Below, in pieces: positions 7,417-18,936 of a stretch of 64,000 nucleotides of DNA. The position numbers were made by a program, and so were the translations under genes. The DNA is from Aquisphaera insulae (GTDB lineage Bacteria; Planctomycetota; Planctomycetia; Isosphaerales; Isosphaeraceae), in the NCBI RefSeq assembly GCF_011064615.1, contig NZ_JAALJH010000049.1, positions 1 to 64,000 on the forward strand. The letters are read 5' to 3'. Numbering within the stretch: position 1 is the first letter of the stretch; every line of letters starts with the position of its first letter. Below the pieces are notes generated by a model, which saw only the letters and a program-made list of their open reading frames with translations, did not search any database and was not told where the DNA came from.

Positions 7417-8589
7417 TCAGAGCGAGAGCTTGCCGATCCGGTCCACGGCCTCGAGCAGCCGGGGCGTCTCCACCGTGAGTGCGGCCCGGATGTAGCCGTC
7501 GGCGGTGCGGCCGAAGCCGAGGCCGGGGGTCGTGACCACGTTGGCCTCATCCAGCAGGCGGCTGCAGAGCTCGGTGGAGGTGTAGCCGGCGGGGCAGGGG
7601 ATCCAGACGTAGAACGTGGCCTCGGGCGTCGGCACGTCCCAGCCGAGCTTCTTGAACGCCCCGACGAAGGCGTCCCGACGCTCCTTGTAGAGGGCCCGGA
7701 TGGGCGGGGTGAGCGTCGCGTACTCGTCGAGCGCGGTCTTGGCGGCGAACTGGATCGCGGTGAAGATGCCGGAGTCGGTGTTGGCCTTCACCTGCCCGAG
7801 GGCGGCGATCAGGGGAGCCCCGCCGATGGCGAAGCCGACCCGCCAGCCGGTCATGTTGAAGGTCTTGGAGAGGCTGTGGAACTCGATCGCGACGTCCTTC
7901 GCCCCGGGCACCTGGAGGATGCTCGGCGCGGGGGTGTCGAAGTACATCTCGTTGTAGGCGGCGTCCTGCGCGATGACGAAGTTGTGGGCCCGCGCCAGGT
8001 CCACGACGGATTCGAAGTACGGCAGGTCGGCGGTGCCGCCGGTCGGATTGTTGGGGAAGTTGAGGAACATCAACCGGGCCAGCCGCAGGACGTCGGCGGG
8101 GATGGCCGCCAGGTCGGGGCGGAAGCCGTGGGAGCGCTCCAGGGGCATCGTGTAAACGTCGGCGCCCGCGAACATGCTGCTGGACCGATAGACCGGATAG
8201 CACGGGTCGGGGACCAGGCTGATTTCCTGGGGGTTCAGCACCGCCAGGGGGAGGTGGGCGATCCCCTCCTTGGACCCGATCAGGGGGAGGATCTCCGAGG
8301 CCGGATCGAGGTCGATGCCGTACCGCGACTTGCAGAAGGCGGCGATCGATTCCCGGAGCTCCGGCGCCCCCTGGTCGAGGGCGTACTGGTGGAAGGCCGG
8401 GTTCTCGACGTGCTGCTGGAGGCTCCGGATGATGGGCGTCGGGGTGGGCCGGTCCGGGTCGCCGACGCCGAGGTTGATCACGTCGCGGCCGGCGGCGATG
8501 GCGGCCTTCTTCTTGCGGTCGATCTCCGCGAAGAGGTAGGGAGGCAGCTTCTGGAGTCGTTCCGATTTCACGAAGGGAGTAGTCGACAT
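7417..8589 (-). CDS. dapL: LL-diaminopimelate aminotransferase
   Basis: This is a 390-residue class I/II PLP-dependent aminotransferase. The N-terminal RLQKLPPYLFAEIDRKK, INLGVGDPDRPTP and Y-A-L-D-Q-G-A-P-E-L-R motifs are typical of DapL, and the PLP-binding lysine is in HSLSKTFNMTGWRVG. DapL converts tetrahydrodipicolinate directly to LL-diaminopimelate for lysine and peptidoglycan synthesis, a route common in planctomycetes. A broader aminotransferase specificity cannot be excluded from sequence alone. It is followed by folK and preceded by the YebC gene, all on the minus strand. Confidence 0.88.
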   Translation of the reverse strand: MSTTPFVKSERLQKLPPYLFAEIDRKKKAAIAAGRDVINLGVGDPDRPTPTPIIRSLQQHVENPAFHQYALDQGAPELRESIAAFCKSRYGIDLDPASEILPLIGSKEGIAHLPLAVLNPQEISLVPDPCYPVYRSSSMFAGADVYTMPLERSHGFRPDLAAIPADVLRLARLMFLNFPNNPTGGTADLPYFESVVDLARAHNFVIAQDAAYNEMYFDTPAPSILQVPGAKDVAIEFHSLSKTFNMTGWRVGFAIGGAPLIAALGQVKANTDSGIFTAIQFAAKTALDEYATLTPPIRALYKERRDAFVGAFKKLGWDVPTPEATFYVWIPCPAGYTSTELCSRLLDEANVVTTPGLGFGRTADGYIRAALTVETPRLLEAVDRIGKLSL

Positions 8590-8661
8590 CGAGCCGTTCG
8601 TCCTTCCACCGGGCCAATGCTTGCAGGTCGGGTCGTGGAGCCGATCGAGGCCGGGCGGCGA

Positions 8662-9402
8662 TCAGCCGGCCATGACCTCCTCGGGGAGGTTGTCGTTCGC
8701 GTAGACGTTCTGGATGTCGTCGTTCTCGTCGAGGACGTCGCGGAGCTTGAGCATCTTCTTCCCGGCCTCGACGTCCAGGTCCACGTAGGTGGTCGGGATG
8801 TAGCTGGTCTCCGCGCTCTCGGTCGGGATCTTGGCGTCCTCGAGGGCCTTGCGGACGGCCTCGACCTGCTTCGGGTCGCAGGTGACCTCGAACAGGCCCT
8901 CGACCAGCTCGATGTTGTCGGCGCCGGCCTCGAGGGCGACCTCCATCAACTGGTCCTCGGTGGTGTGCTTCGGGTCGACGACGAACAGGCCCTTGAAGTT
9001 GAACAGGTAGCTCACGCAGCCGCTGCCGCCGAGGTTGCCGCCGGCCAGCTCGAAGGCGCGGCGGAGCTCGCCGGCGGTCCGGTTGCGGTTGTCGGTCAGG
9101 GCCTCGCAGAGGACGGCGACGCCGCCGGGGCCGTAGCCCTCGTAGAGGACCTCCTCGAAGTTCTCCGCGCCGAGCTCGCCGGTGGCCTTCTTGATGGACC
9201 GCTCGATATTGTCCTTGGGGCAACTGAAGGATCGGGCCTTGTCGATCGCATAGCGGAGGCGAATATTCGCGGCCGGGTCGCCGCCGCCCACGCGTGCCGC
9301 CACATAGATCGCGCGACAGAGCTTGCTGAAGAGCTTGCCGCGCTTGGCGTCGACGAGCCCCTTGCGGTGGGCGATGTTGGCCGAATGGGAATGTCCTGCC
9401 AT
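8662..9402 (-). CDS. YebC/PmpR family (TACO1-like) regulatory protein
   Basis: The 246-residue protein matches the YebC family from end to end: MAGHSHSANIAHRKGLVDAK at the start, then KLFSKLCRAIYVAAR, NIRLRYAIDKA, CPKDNIERSIKKATGE, YEGYGPGGVAVLCEALTDNR and GCVSYLFNFKG. Members act as transcription regulators (PmpR) or as ribosome-associated factors that relieve polyproline stalling (YebC2, TACO1). Which role applies cannot be read from the sequence. The protein is cytosolic, and its neighbours are a TPR protein upstream and dapL downstream. Confidence 0.94.
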   Translation of the reverse strand: MAGHSHSANIAHRKGLVDAKRGKLFSKLCRAIYVAARVGGGDPAANIRLRYAIDKARSFSCPKDNIERSIKKATGELGAENFEEVLYEGYGPGGVAVLCEALTDNRNRTAGELRRAFELAGGNLGGSGCVSYLFNFKGLFVVDPKHTTEDQLMEVALEAGADNIELVEGLFEVTCDPKQVEAVRKALEDAKIPTESAETSYIPTTYVDLDVEAGKKMLKLRDVLDENDDIQNVYANDNLPEEVMAG

Positions 9403-9502
9403 CTCGAACGGAACTCCTCGTGGACCCTCGATCGTTTCGGTGAATGCCAGGAGCCCGGAGGGGCCCGGCGAGGCCCCTCGCGCCCTGGGATCGGCTCCCG
9501 CA

Positions 9503-11929
9503 TCAGGGGGTGTGAGTGCTGGAGGCCTTGGGGGCGGAACCGAGCTGCTTGAGCGAGGCCAGCTTCTTGCGGATCTCGGGGAGCCGCTTGTCGGGGGGGA
9601 TGGCCTTGTTGGCGATGGTCTCGGCGTCGCGCCAGACTTCCGCCGCCTTCTCGACCTGGTTGAGGCGGAGGAAGACGTCGCCGAGATGCTCGCGGATGGT
9701 GGCGTCGGGCGGGGCCAGGCCGGACTTCTCCTTGGCCTTCTGGATCTCGACGGCCTTCGTCATCGGCTCGAGCGCCTCGCCGGCCTTCCCCCGCTTGAAG
9801 AGGACCCATCCCAGGCTGTCCAGGTAGGCCGAGTTGTCGGGCTCTTCCTGCACGGCCTTGCGGATCATGGACTCCGCCTTGTCCAGGTTCTTCCCCTGCT
9901 CGGCATACAGGTAGCCGAGGTCGTTGTTCACCCCCGCGTCGTCGGGCGTCTTCTGGTAGAGGATCTCGAGCTCCGCCTCGCCCTTCGCGTAATCGCCCTG
10001 GTTCACGTAGATGATCGAGAGGTTGGAGTGGGCGATCCGGACGACGACGTCGTTCGAGGGGAACCGCTTGAGCATGTCGTGGAAGACGCCGATGGCTTCC
10101 TCGTTGCGTCCGAACTTGGTGAGGATGTTGCCGAGCGTGAAGACGTACTTGGGATTGTCCAGGTCCACCTTCACGACCTTGCGGAGGATGTCGAGCGACT
10201 CGTCCAGCTTGCCGGCCTCGCTGAGGACCTCGGCCAGGACGGTCTGGACGTCGAGGTCATTCGGCTCCGCCTGGGCGGCGGCCCGGGCCGTGGTCAGGGC
10301 GGCCTGACTCTGGCCGGCGGCGCGCTGCATCTCGGCGAGCTGGCCGAGGCTCCGGCCGTTCTTCTCGGCCGGGAACTTGTCGAACATCGTCTTGAGGGTC
10401 TCGGCGGCCTCGGAGTTCCTGTCCAGGCGATGGAGCGTGTCCGCGATCTCCCGGTAAAGTAGAGGCGACGGGTTCTGGGCGAGGATGATCCGCTGGATCT
10501 TCACGAGCCGCTCGAGCCGGGCGGCCTTGTCGATCCCCCGCTCGGGGTTGGCGATGATCCCCAGGACCAGGATCGCGGGCCTCTGCGGGAGCGTCGGGGG
10601 CTTGGCCTCGATCTGCTTGATCCCCTCGTCGAGCATCTCGAGGGCGAGCTTGTCGTCCGAGGCGACGGCCTGGAGCTGGGCGGAGATGGCTTCCAGGCCG
10701 TTGGGGCGGGGGATCGCCTCGCACATCACCTTGAGGAGGTCCGGCACCTTGTGCCGCTTGAGCAGCGAGGCGGCCAGGGCCCGGTAGATCTGAGGCGTGG
10801 GTTGCGTCTTCAGGAGCGATTGATAGAGCGCCTCGGCCTTGTCCACCTGGCCGATCTCGCGGTAGCGGTCGGCCAGGACGTACTGCAACGGCACGTTCTT
10901 GGAGTCGCGCCGCGCCGCCTCCTCCAGCCGAGGGGTGATCTCGGCCTCCCGCTTGAGGGACGTGAGGACCTTCGTCAGCAGGTCGTACGCCTCGAGCGCC
11001 TGGGGCTGGCGCTTGATGTAGCGGTCGACCAGCGTGAGCGCCTGGGCCCCTTTGCCCTGCTTGAGGAGTGTCTCCGCCAGGAGCAGGGGGATCTGGGGGT
11101 TCTCGTCGTCGTAGACGAGCCCCCGCTCGAAGGCCCGGATGGCCAGGTCGTTCTGGTTCGCCGCCAGCAGGACCGTCCCGAAGCCCAGGTAGGCGGTGGC
11201 CGGCTCGTTGGTCAGGATCCGGGCCAGCTCGATCGGGGAGAGCCGGTTGGCGGCCTTCTCGTCGAGCCCCTTGACGACCTCGCCGAACTCGTGGGCGGCC
11301 TTGTCGAGCTGGTTGAGGCGGAGCGCATAGAGCTTGCCCAGCTCGTTATGCATGATCAGCCTGGTGGGCGAATCGGGGGCGAGCTTCGGGCTGGCGAGCG
11401 TCGATTTGAGCAGCGACTCGATGGACGCGGTGTCGCCCTTCCGCCCGTAGAACTCGACGAGGCGGATCAGGGTGTCGGTGTCATCCGGGGCGGCCTCGAG
11501 GACCTTCTTGCCGGACTCGAGCGCGAGTTCCGGCTTCCCCAGGGCTCCGACGTAGATCCGGGTGAGGCGGCGAAGGATGGCGAGCGATTCCGGGTCGAGC
11601 TTCAGGGCCTGCTGGAGCAGTCCCACGGCCTCGTCGTAGGCCCCGCGATCCTCGCAGGCGCGGGCCGCGGCATACAGGCGGACAGCCTCGGCCTCCTGCC
11701 GATCCTCCACGGTGCTCGCGTGCATCGGGACGAAGGGACGCGGCGGGTCCTCGCCGCGCTGGCCGAACAGCGCGGAGACATCGGGCTTCTCGGACCGCCT
11801 GGGGCTGGCCGGCTCCTGGGCGTTTGCCGCGCCGGAGAGGGTCTCCGTCGCCGCCCCGGCTCCGAGGAGTAGGACCGCCATCGTCAGGCAGACCGCGGCC
11901 CATCCTGGCCTTCGCATGTTGTCGACCAT
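9503..11929 (-). CDS. Exported TPR-repeat protein
   Basis: This is an 808-residue protein with an N-terminal signal sequence (GWAAVCLTMAVLLLGAGAA, cleavage probably near ANAQE). It is then almost entirely alpha-helical TPR units, such as RGAYDEAVGLLQQALKLDPE and PDDAGVNNDLGYLYAEQGKN. It should be a periplasmic or membrane-associated scaffold; no enzymatic motif is seen. The frame is open 16 codons further upstream, but the start at 11929 has a GGAG site eight bases away and puts the signal peptide at the N-terminus. It heads the minus-strand series TPR-yebC-dapL-folK-smpB-ssrA. Confidence 0.88.
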   Translation of the reverse strand: MVDNMRRPGWAAVCLTMAVLLLGAGAATETLSGAANAQEPASPRRSEKPDVSALFGQRGEDPPRPFVPMHASTVEDRQEAEAVRLYAAARACEDRGAYDEAVGLLQQALKLDPESLAILRRLTRIYVGALGKPELALESGKKVLEAAPDDTDTLIRLVEFYGRKGDTASIESLLKSTLASPKLAPDSPTRLIMHNELGKLYALRLNQLDKAAHEFGEVVKGLDEKAANRLSPIELARILTNEPATAYLGFGTVLLAANQNDLAIRAFERGLVYDDENPQIPLLLAETLLKQGKGAQALTLVDRYIKRQPQALEAYDLLTKVLTSLKREAEITPRLEEAARRDSKNVPLQYVLADRYREIGQVDKAEALYQSLLKTQPTPQIYRALAASLLKRHKVPDLLKVMCEAIPRPNGLEAISAQLQAVASDDKLALEMLDEGIKQIEAKPPTLPQRPAILVLGIIANPERGIDKAARLERLVKIQRIILAQNPSPLLYREIADTLHRLDRNSEAAETLKTMFDKFPAEKNGRSLGQLAEMQRAAGQSQAALTTARAAAQAEPNDLDVQTVLAEVLSEAGKLDESLDILRKVVKVDLDNPKYVFTLGNILTKFGRNEEAIGVFHDMLKRFPSNDVVVRIAHSNLSIIYVNQGDYAKGEAELEILYQKTPDDAGVNNDLGYLYAEQGKNLDKAESMIRKAVQEEPDNSAYLDSLGWVLFKRGKAGEALEPMTKAVEIQKAKEKSGLAPPDATIREHLGDVFLRLNQVEKAAEVWRDAETIANKAIPPDKRLPEIRKKLASLKQLGSAPKASSTHTP

Positions 11930-13086
11930 GCTCGAATCTCCACCCTCTTCGACTGTCGATCTGTCCCGAGCCGCCATCTTCCATCGACCTCGCCTCGCGG
12001 GGGACGGCGAGGGCCGAAGGCGCCCTCCTTTTCCCTCGACGCGTTCGCGGTCCCGCGCGACCTACGGGCGACGGCCTGGCGAGAGTCTTAGGGCCGATGC
12101 GCCACGACGTTGCGACCGGCAATCGTAGCACGGTCGGAAGGACCCTGCCAAGCCCGGGTATGCCCCCCGGAAGCGCAAACCGCCCCCCTCGGCTCGCGGG
12201 CCTCCGCCCCCCCCACTCATCCCGCCCCGAGCGAGCCAACGGGAGGCTTTGGAGGAGCGGGGCGGTCCCACGGGAGGCAGGCCGCCGCTCCCCTGGCGTG
12301 GCTGGCGTTTTTCCGGCTGACGGTGCTGCTCCGCTGCTTCCTGCACGGCTGACCGAACATCCGCAGTCGGGGCAAGCTCAGCGAGTCGTTCCGTGAGCGG
12401 TCGGCGAAGGTCTGGGAGGCATACGGCGTTGCTCACGAGTGGCGTCGGCCCCTCGCGTTCGACCGCCTGCGACGAATCCCCGGAGTTCGCCGATTTCAGC
12501 GGAGACAATCTCTGGGAAAACTCGTTGGCGATGAACGAAAAACGCGAAACATGGCGCACTCTCCAATAGAGGCCTTGCATTGCGGGGCCTTGGGGACGCG
12601 CCGGCCGAGGGGGCCGATTGCGTGCCTACGGTGGAGGTTTCACGATCCGGTGGGGGCCAAAAGAGAGGGATCACGAGACGTGGTTCGGGCCTATGAACAT
12701 GGACAACGTGCCGGCTGTCGCCCGCTCGACATCGGGGTGCCGTACCTCGGCGACGTTTGTCTCCACGCTGATCGCGGAAACGAATGCCGTTGTGGTCGCC
12801 CATGCTTGCACGGACGTGCGGGCGGTCAACCACCTGCAACCGTAAGCTCGTTTTGTCGTGACGATGCTATCAAAGCCAATGCCGCCATGGCAGTCAAGTT
12901 GTTGTGCCACATGGATTTATGAAACGAATGACGGATCGGTTATGTGACGATCAAAGCCAATTTGCCGGCGGGGCGGTGGTGCGTGAGGACTCGGATGGTC
13001 CGGGTAGGGACCTGCCGGATAGGGGGGGCCTGACTAGCAGGCAGGATGGAACGAGCGGCTTCTCCGCGCCCCCGATGTCAGAAACC
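11930..13086. other. Long gene-poor stretch
   Basis: About 1.15 kb separates the TPR and HEAT genes. Open frames occur on both strands, but none has a recognisable domain, a good ribosome site and a length beyond chance for this base composition. The part from about 12,650 to 12,960 is less GC-rich than its surroundings and contains ATCAAAGCCAAT twice, about 80 bases apart. I see no tRNA or clear transposase remnant. Confidence 0.5.
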
Positions 13087-14103
13087 CTAGCCGGGATTGA
13101 CCGGCGTCGGCGGGGGAGGCGGCGTGCGATCCTTGGTCCCCGCGGCCTCGCCCTCGGGCAGGGGACCATCGAGTGCGGGTTCCGCGGGCGTCGTCGCTTC
13201 GGCGGAGGATCCGGATCGATTCGCCCGTGATGACGGCACCCACGGGGAAAGTCGCGGAACCTCGGAGGTCACCCTTTCTGAGGAAGAGGGGGCCGGACGG
13301 ACCGACCGGCGGGGGGCATCGTTCACCGCGGTCGCCATCTCCTGCTCCCGGTTCCGAAGTCCCGCCAGGGCCGTGGCCGCGGCTTCGCGGACGTCTTCCT
13401 TCTTCTCGTAGACGATGCAGCGCTCGAGGACGGTCGCGGACTCCGGCCCGCCGATCTGGCCGAGGGCCGTCGCCGCCGCGATTCGGACCTCCCTGGAGGA
13501 GTCATGCTTGAGCGCGTCGACGAGCGGCGGAACTCCTCGCGGATCACCGAGCCGGCCGAGCGTCTGGGCTCCTTCACGACGGCTCGCGGCGTGGAAGCTC
13601 TGGAGCCGCTGGGCCGCCAGGACGACGGGATCGAGAGGGGAGGACTGCGCGGGGGTCGGCTGGGGTTGCGGCACGACGACGGTCCCCGGCTGGGCGACCA
13701 CCACCGGCGGAGCGACCACCACCGGCGCCGGTGGCCAGAGCGGAGCCGCCACCACGGGGGCGGCCATGAGGCCGAAGGAGAAGAAGCTGGACGAACGAGG
13801 ACCCGGCGGCGGGGGGGGCGGTCCGAACCATCCTCCCGGCCGCGGCCCGAATCCTCCCACGTAACCGGGCGCCGCGCGCTGAATGGTCACTCCCCGCTCG
13901 AGCGTCCCGCCGGGACGCTGGATCTGAAGTTCACGCTGGTAGAATCCCGGGGCTCTTTCGACCTCGACTCGCCGTTCGATCGTCCGACCCCTCGGCCCGG
14001 TCACGGTCGCTTCCCGCTCCCGGCGGACCTGCGCCTCGACCGGCGCCGCCAGGACCAGGGCCGCTGATGACACCCCCCACGCCAGCAAACGCCTCCATGC
14101 CAC
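13087..14103 (-). CDS. Exported proline-rich protein with HEAT repeats
   Basis: The mature part has three zones: a short Arg-rich segment (REREATVTGPRGRTIERRV), a Pro/Gly/Val-rich linker including eight consecutive prolines, and two to three HEAT-type repeats (GAQTLGRLGDPRGVPPLVDA, then SSREVRIAAATALGQIGGPE). A signal sequence (RLLAWGVSSAALVLAAPVEA) starts at the codon chosen here, a GTG with GGAGG six bases upstream. A GTG one codon earlier is also possible. The frame is open to 14337, but the extra residues would bury the signal peptide. It is probably a periplasmic or surface scaffold with no visible catalytic residues. Confidence 0.8.
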   Translation of the reverse strand: MAWRRLLAWGVSSAALVLAAPVEAQVRREREATVTGPRGRTIERRVEVERAPGFYQRELQIQRPGGTLERGVTIQRAAPGYVGGFGPRPGGWFGPPPPPPGPRSSSFFSFGLMAAPVVAAPLWPPAPVVVAPPVVVAQPGTVVVPQPQPTPAQSSPLDPVVLAAQRLQSFHAASRREGAQTLGRLGDPRGVPPLVDALKHDSSREVRIAAATALGQIGGPESATVLERCIVYEKKEDVREAAATALAGLRNREQEMATAVNDAPRRSVRPAPSSSERVTSEVPRLSPWVPSSRANRSGSSAEATTPAEPALDGPLPEGEAAGTKDRTPPPPPTPVNPG

Positions 14104-14468
14104 CACGCACCTCCCTGTGCCGGATGCCTCGTACCGACGAGCGTCCCGGAGTTGCCCCGGGCCGATTTTCACCCCGATGGCCGTGGTTGGAAAGGCCAAA
14201 CCTTGTGCTGGCATCGCCACTACGATAGTGTCGCCAGCTAAAGTTCCATGGATGCCTGTTTCGATGATGCTGATCTTGCTAAAAACTGATGCTTCAGGAA
14301 TGTCCGTTAGCCAATTCGCCCAAGGAATACCCGTCACTGTTGTGGAGAGAGGGGGTATTTAGGCTATGATTAGCCTGGCGTTGATGCGCCCGTACAAAGT
14401 GGCCTTGTCCGGCAGCCCAGACGTCCTGCGACTCGGAGGCGGCCGGCCTTCGGAAGGGGGTGCATGAC
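14104..14468. other. Divergent intergenic region
   Basis: About 365 bp lies between the HEAT gene (minus) and the zinc-ribbon gene (plus) and should carry both promoters. A short hairpin, GGCTATGATTAGCC, lies near 14,370 and includes a TATGAT that could be a -10 element. A GGAAGGGGG ribosome site precedes the plus-strand gene. Nothing else is seen. Confidence 0.4.
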
Positions 14469-14804
14469 ATGGACTCCGGTCGATCCAATCCCGAAGTTCC
14501 GCACTCTCTGACGGTCAGCTTGAAGGTCAGGCGTTTAGCTCCGTCCAGGATGGAGGCTCAACTGGTCTGCCCCGAATGCGGGGCGCCGCTCAACCTGAGC
14601 CAGCCTGACGAGGAATTCCCGACGGACCTGCTCGCGACGTGTGGACCGTGCCGCCGCTGGTATGTCCTGGGCGAACCGAACGAGTCCGGGGAGGTCCTCC
14701 TCCTGGAGCTTCCCGGGATCTCCGAGATCGACGAGATGATGCGGGGGCCGGTCCTCGCCAAGCCACCGCGAAAAGGACGCGCCCGCGATCGCCATTCGAG
14801 TTAA
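14469..14804 (+). CDS. Small zinc-ribbon protein
   Basis: The 111-residue protein has two CxxC knuckles, VCPECG and TCGPCRRW, about 27 residues apart. This is enough for one zinc ribbon, followed by an acidic GEVLLLELPGISEIDEMM segment and a basic tail. It may bind nucleic acid or a protein partner; the role is unknown. The start at 14469 has GGAAGGGGG about nine bases upstream, and a GTG three codons earlier is an alternative. It converges on RNase R, whose gene ends 25 bp away on the other strand. Confidence 0.7.
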   Translation: MDSGRSNPEVPHSLTVSLKVRRLAPSRMEAQLVCPECGAPLNLSQPDEEFPTDLLATCGPCRRWYVLGEPNESGEVLLLELPGISEIDEMMRGPVLAKPPRKGRARDRHSS

Positions 14805-14829
14805 CCTGAGGATCGCAAGCTCAGGGCGG

Positions 14830-17163
<2,334 letters not shown>

Positions 17164-17283
17164 GATGACTCCTTCATACCGCGGACGGCCCTTCCGGCCC
17201 CGGGCGGCGCCACTCGTCGATGCTACGAAAGCCGGCCGCTCCTGACCATCCCGGGCGCCGGGCGGACCGGCAGGGCGGGGGCG

Positions 17284-18090
17284 TCATGCGGCGACGACGT
17301 CCAGTTGGAACTCCCGGGCGGCCAGCGCGACCTCGCGCGGGCCCGCGAGCGGCCGGCCCTCGGCGTAGGCGATCAGCAGCGCCATGTCCGCGAGCCGATT
17401 CAGCCTTCGAGGCAGGCCGTCGGCGGACCGGTGCAGCGACCGCACGGCCTCGTCGTCGAAGAGCGGCTTGCCGGCCCCCGATGCGACGAGCCGCCCGTGC
17501 ACGTAGGCCGCGGATTCGTCCTCGTGGAGCGGCCCGAGCAGGCACCGCGCCGTCAGGCGATCGGCCAGGGAATCCGGGATCCGCACCATGAGCTCCCCGG
17601 TGCCGACGAGGAGGAACGTCAGGTCGGGGGGGCCGTTGGTCGCGAAGTTGAGCAGCAGCCGGAGGCTCTCGAACGTCTCCGGGTCCCGGATGAGGTGGGC
17701 GTCGTCGACGACCAGGAGGGTGCGACGGCCCGCCGTCGCTTCCGCGGCGAGATGGTCCCGGAGTCTCAGCACGAGCGAGCCCGCGGATCCCCGCCCACCG
17801 AGGGGGGAGCCCAGCAGCTCCTCGGCGATCAGGGCGATGATCTCGGCGGCGGGAAGGGGGGGGAAGGCCAGGTGGACCGTCCGCATCCCGAGCTCCGACG
17901 CGGCGAGGCGGGCGATCAGGGACTTCCCCGCTCCGGGGGGCCCGAAGAGCGCGACCGGGCCCAGTCCGTGTTCGATGCCGTAGCGGATCCGGCGGAGCGC
18001 CGAGTCGCGACTGGCAAGCGCCACGTAGGACGACGGAGCCACGGTCTCGCCGAACGGGCGAGCGCTCAGTCCGAAATGCTCCTCGTACAC
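17284..18090 (-). CDS. ExeA/XrtA-associated-type AAA ATPase
   Basis: This 268-residue AAA ATPase starts MYEEHFGLSARPFGET, the usual start of the ExeA/GspA and exosortase-associated ATPase group. It has Walker A GPPGAGKS, Walker B LLVVDDAHLI, sensor-like FLLVGTGEL and the LPRRLNRLADMALLIAY helix near the end. No peptidoglycan-binding or membrane segment follows, so it is the short cytosolic form. Such ATPases sit in exopolysaccharide or surface-protein sorting loci. It is the third gene of a minus-strand module with the CpsD-like ATPase (42 bp upstream) and a membrane protein, and probably energises their secretion or assembly function. Confidence 0.85.
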   Translation of the reverse strand: MYEEHFGLSARPFGETVAPSSYVALASRDSALRRIRYGIEHGLGPVALFGPPGAGKSLIARLAASELGMRTVHLAFPPLPAAEIIALIAEELLGSPLGGRGSAGSLVLRLRDHLAAEATAGRRTLLVVDDAHLIRDPETFESLRLLLNFATNGPPDLTFLLVGTGELMVRIPDSLADRLTARCLLGPLHEDESAAYVHGRLVASGAGKPLFDDEAVRSLHRSADGLPRRLNRLADMALLIAYAEGRPLAGPREVALAAREFQLDVVAA

Positions 18091-18132
18091 GGGCCCTCCA
18101 CCCCCCGGGGTACTGGCATCGAAGACTTGCGG

Positions 18133-18936
18133 TCAGACGAACGTCTCCGCCAGGCCGAGCACGGGGATCCCTCCGGAGTCGAGCACCTCCCGGGCCCGGA
18201 GGAGCGATCGCTCCCCCGTCATGCTCGGATTGTAGACCAGCACGGCGGCGTCGACCGATCGGGGAGGGGCGGCCGCGCTCAGGCCCGTGAAGATGGGGCT
18301 GCCGTCGATCAGGATCAGGTCGAACTCGCGCCGGAGCCTCGCGACTGTCCGAGTCCAGGTCGGGCCGGCGAGGAACTCGCGAGGGCGGCTGACCGCCGTC
18401 CGAAGGGGGAGGACCCAGAGGTGATCGTCGCGCGCGGCGAGGATCGCGTCGGCGAGCGCATGGCCCTCCTCCACGACATCGTCGAGCCCGTTGGCCGGCT
18501 GGAACCCCAGCGATCGCGACAGCATCGGCCCGGATACGTCCGCGTCGACCAGCAGGGTCCGGCCGCCGCGTCGGGCGAGGGCCCGGGCGAGGGTCAGGAC
18601 CAGCGTGGTCCGCCCCTCAGCCCGGTGGCAGCTCGTGAACAGCAGCGCCTTCACGTTCTGGCGATCGCGGGCCTCGATGAGCCGGTCGGCCATCTGTTCG
18701 AAGCGCTCGCCCCATCGCTGCTCCAGGAGCTGGACGATGAGCGGCCATCGGAGCTCCACGCCGGGGGCCATCCCCGCCTGGCCGGCCGGGGAGGACTCGA
18801 CGTGGGACTCGACGGGTCGGTGCCGGACCAGGATGCCACCCTCCACCGCCCGGTGCGGTCGGGGAGGAACCGGGTCGCCCCCCGGCCGCGAACGCTGGGC
18901 AAAGGCTCGGGACAGGGCGTCGTCAACTTCCTTCAT
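18133..18936 (-). CDS. CpsD/Wze-like P-loop ATPase with altered Walker A
   Basis: This 267-residue protein resembles the cytosolic bacterial tyrosine-kinase/ParA-like ATPases of exopolysaccharide systems. The equivalent of Walker A reads AEGRTTLVLTLA, with Arg where the family has Lys, followed by TLLVDADVSGPMLSRSLG (Walker A') and FDLILIDGSPI (Walker B). There is no C-terminal tyrosine cluster, so classical BY-kinase autophosphorylation is doubtful. The start at 18936 has a GAGGAGG site and overlaps the end of the upstream membrane-protein gene by 14 bases, as in split Wzc-type modulator/kinase pairs. It probably controls polysaccharide or surface polymer export. Confidence 0.8.
   Translation of the reverse strand: MKEVDDALSRAFAQRSRPGGDPVPPRPHRAVEGGILVRHRPVESHVESSPAGQAGMAPGVELRWPLIVQLLEQRWGERFEQMADRLIEARDRQNVKALLFTSCHRAEGRTTLVLTLARALARRGGRTLLVDADVSGPMLSRSLGFQPANGLDDVVEEGHALADAILAARDDHLWVLPLRTAVSRPREFLAGPTWTRTVARLRREFDLILIDGSPIFTGLSAAAPPRSVDAAVLVYNPSMTGERSLLRAREVLDSGGIPVLGLAETFV

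Noticed and set aside
6712-9552. 946-codon open frame on the plus strand
   Set aside because: It is antisense to folK, dapL and yebC, which have full family matches. Long antisense frames are expected in this high-GC sequence.
12378-12910. Several short frames on both strands in the 12-13 kb gap
   Set aside because: They have no domains, no convincing ribosome sites and mutually conflicting frames. The repeated ATCAAAGCCAAT is too short to define an element.
14104-14337. N-terminal extension of the HEAT-repeat protein
   Set aside because: It would put 79 residues before a clear signal peptide. The GTG start with a GGAGG site fits better.
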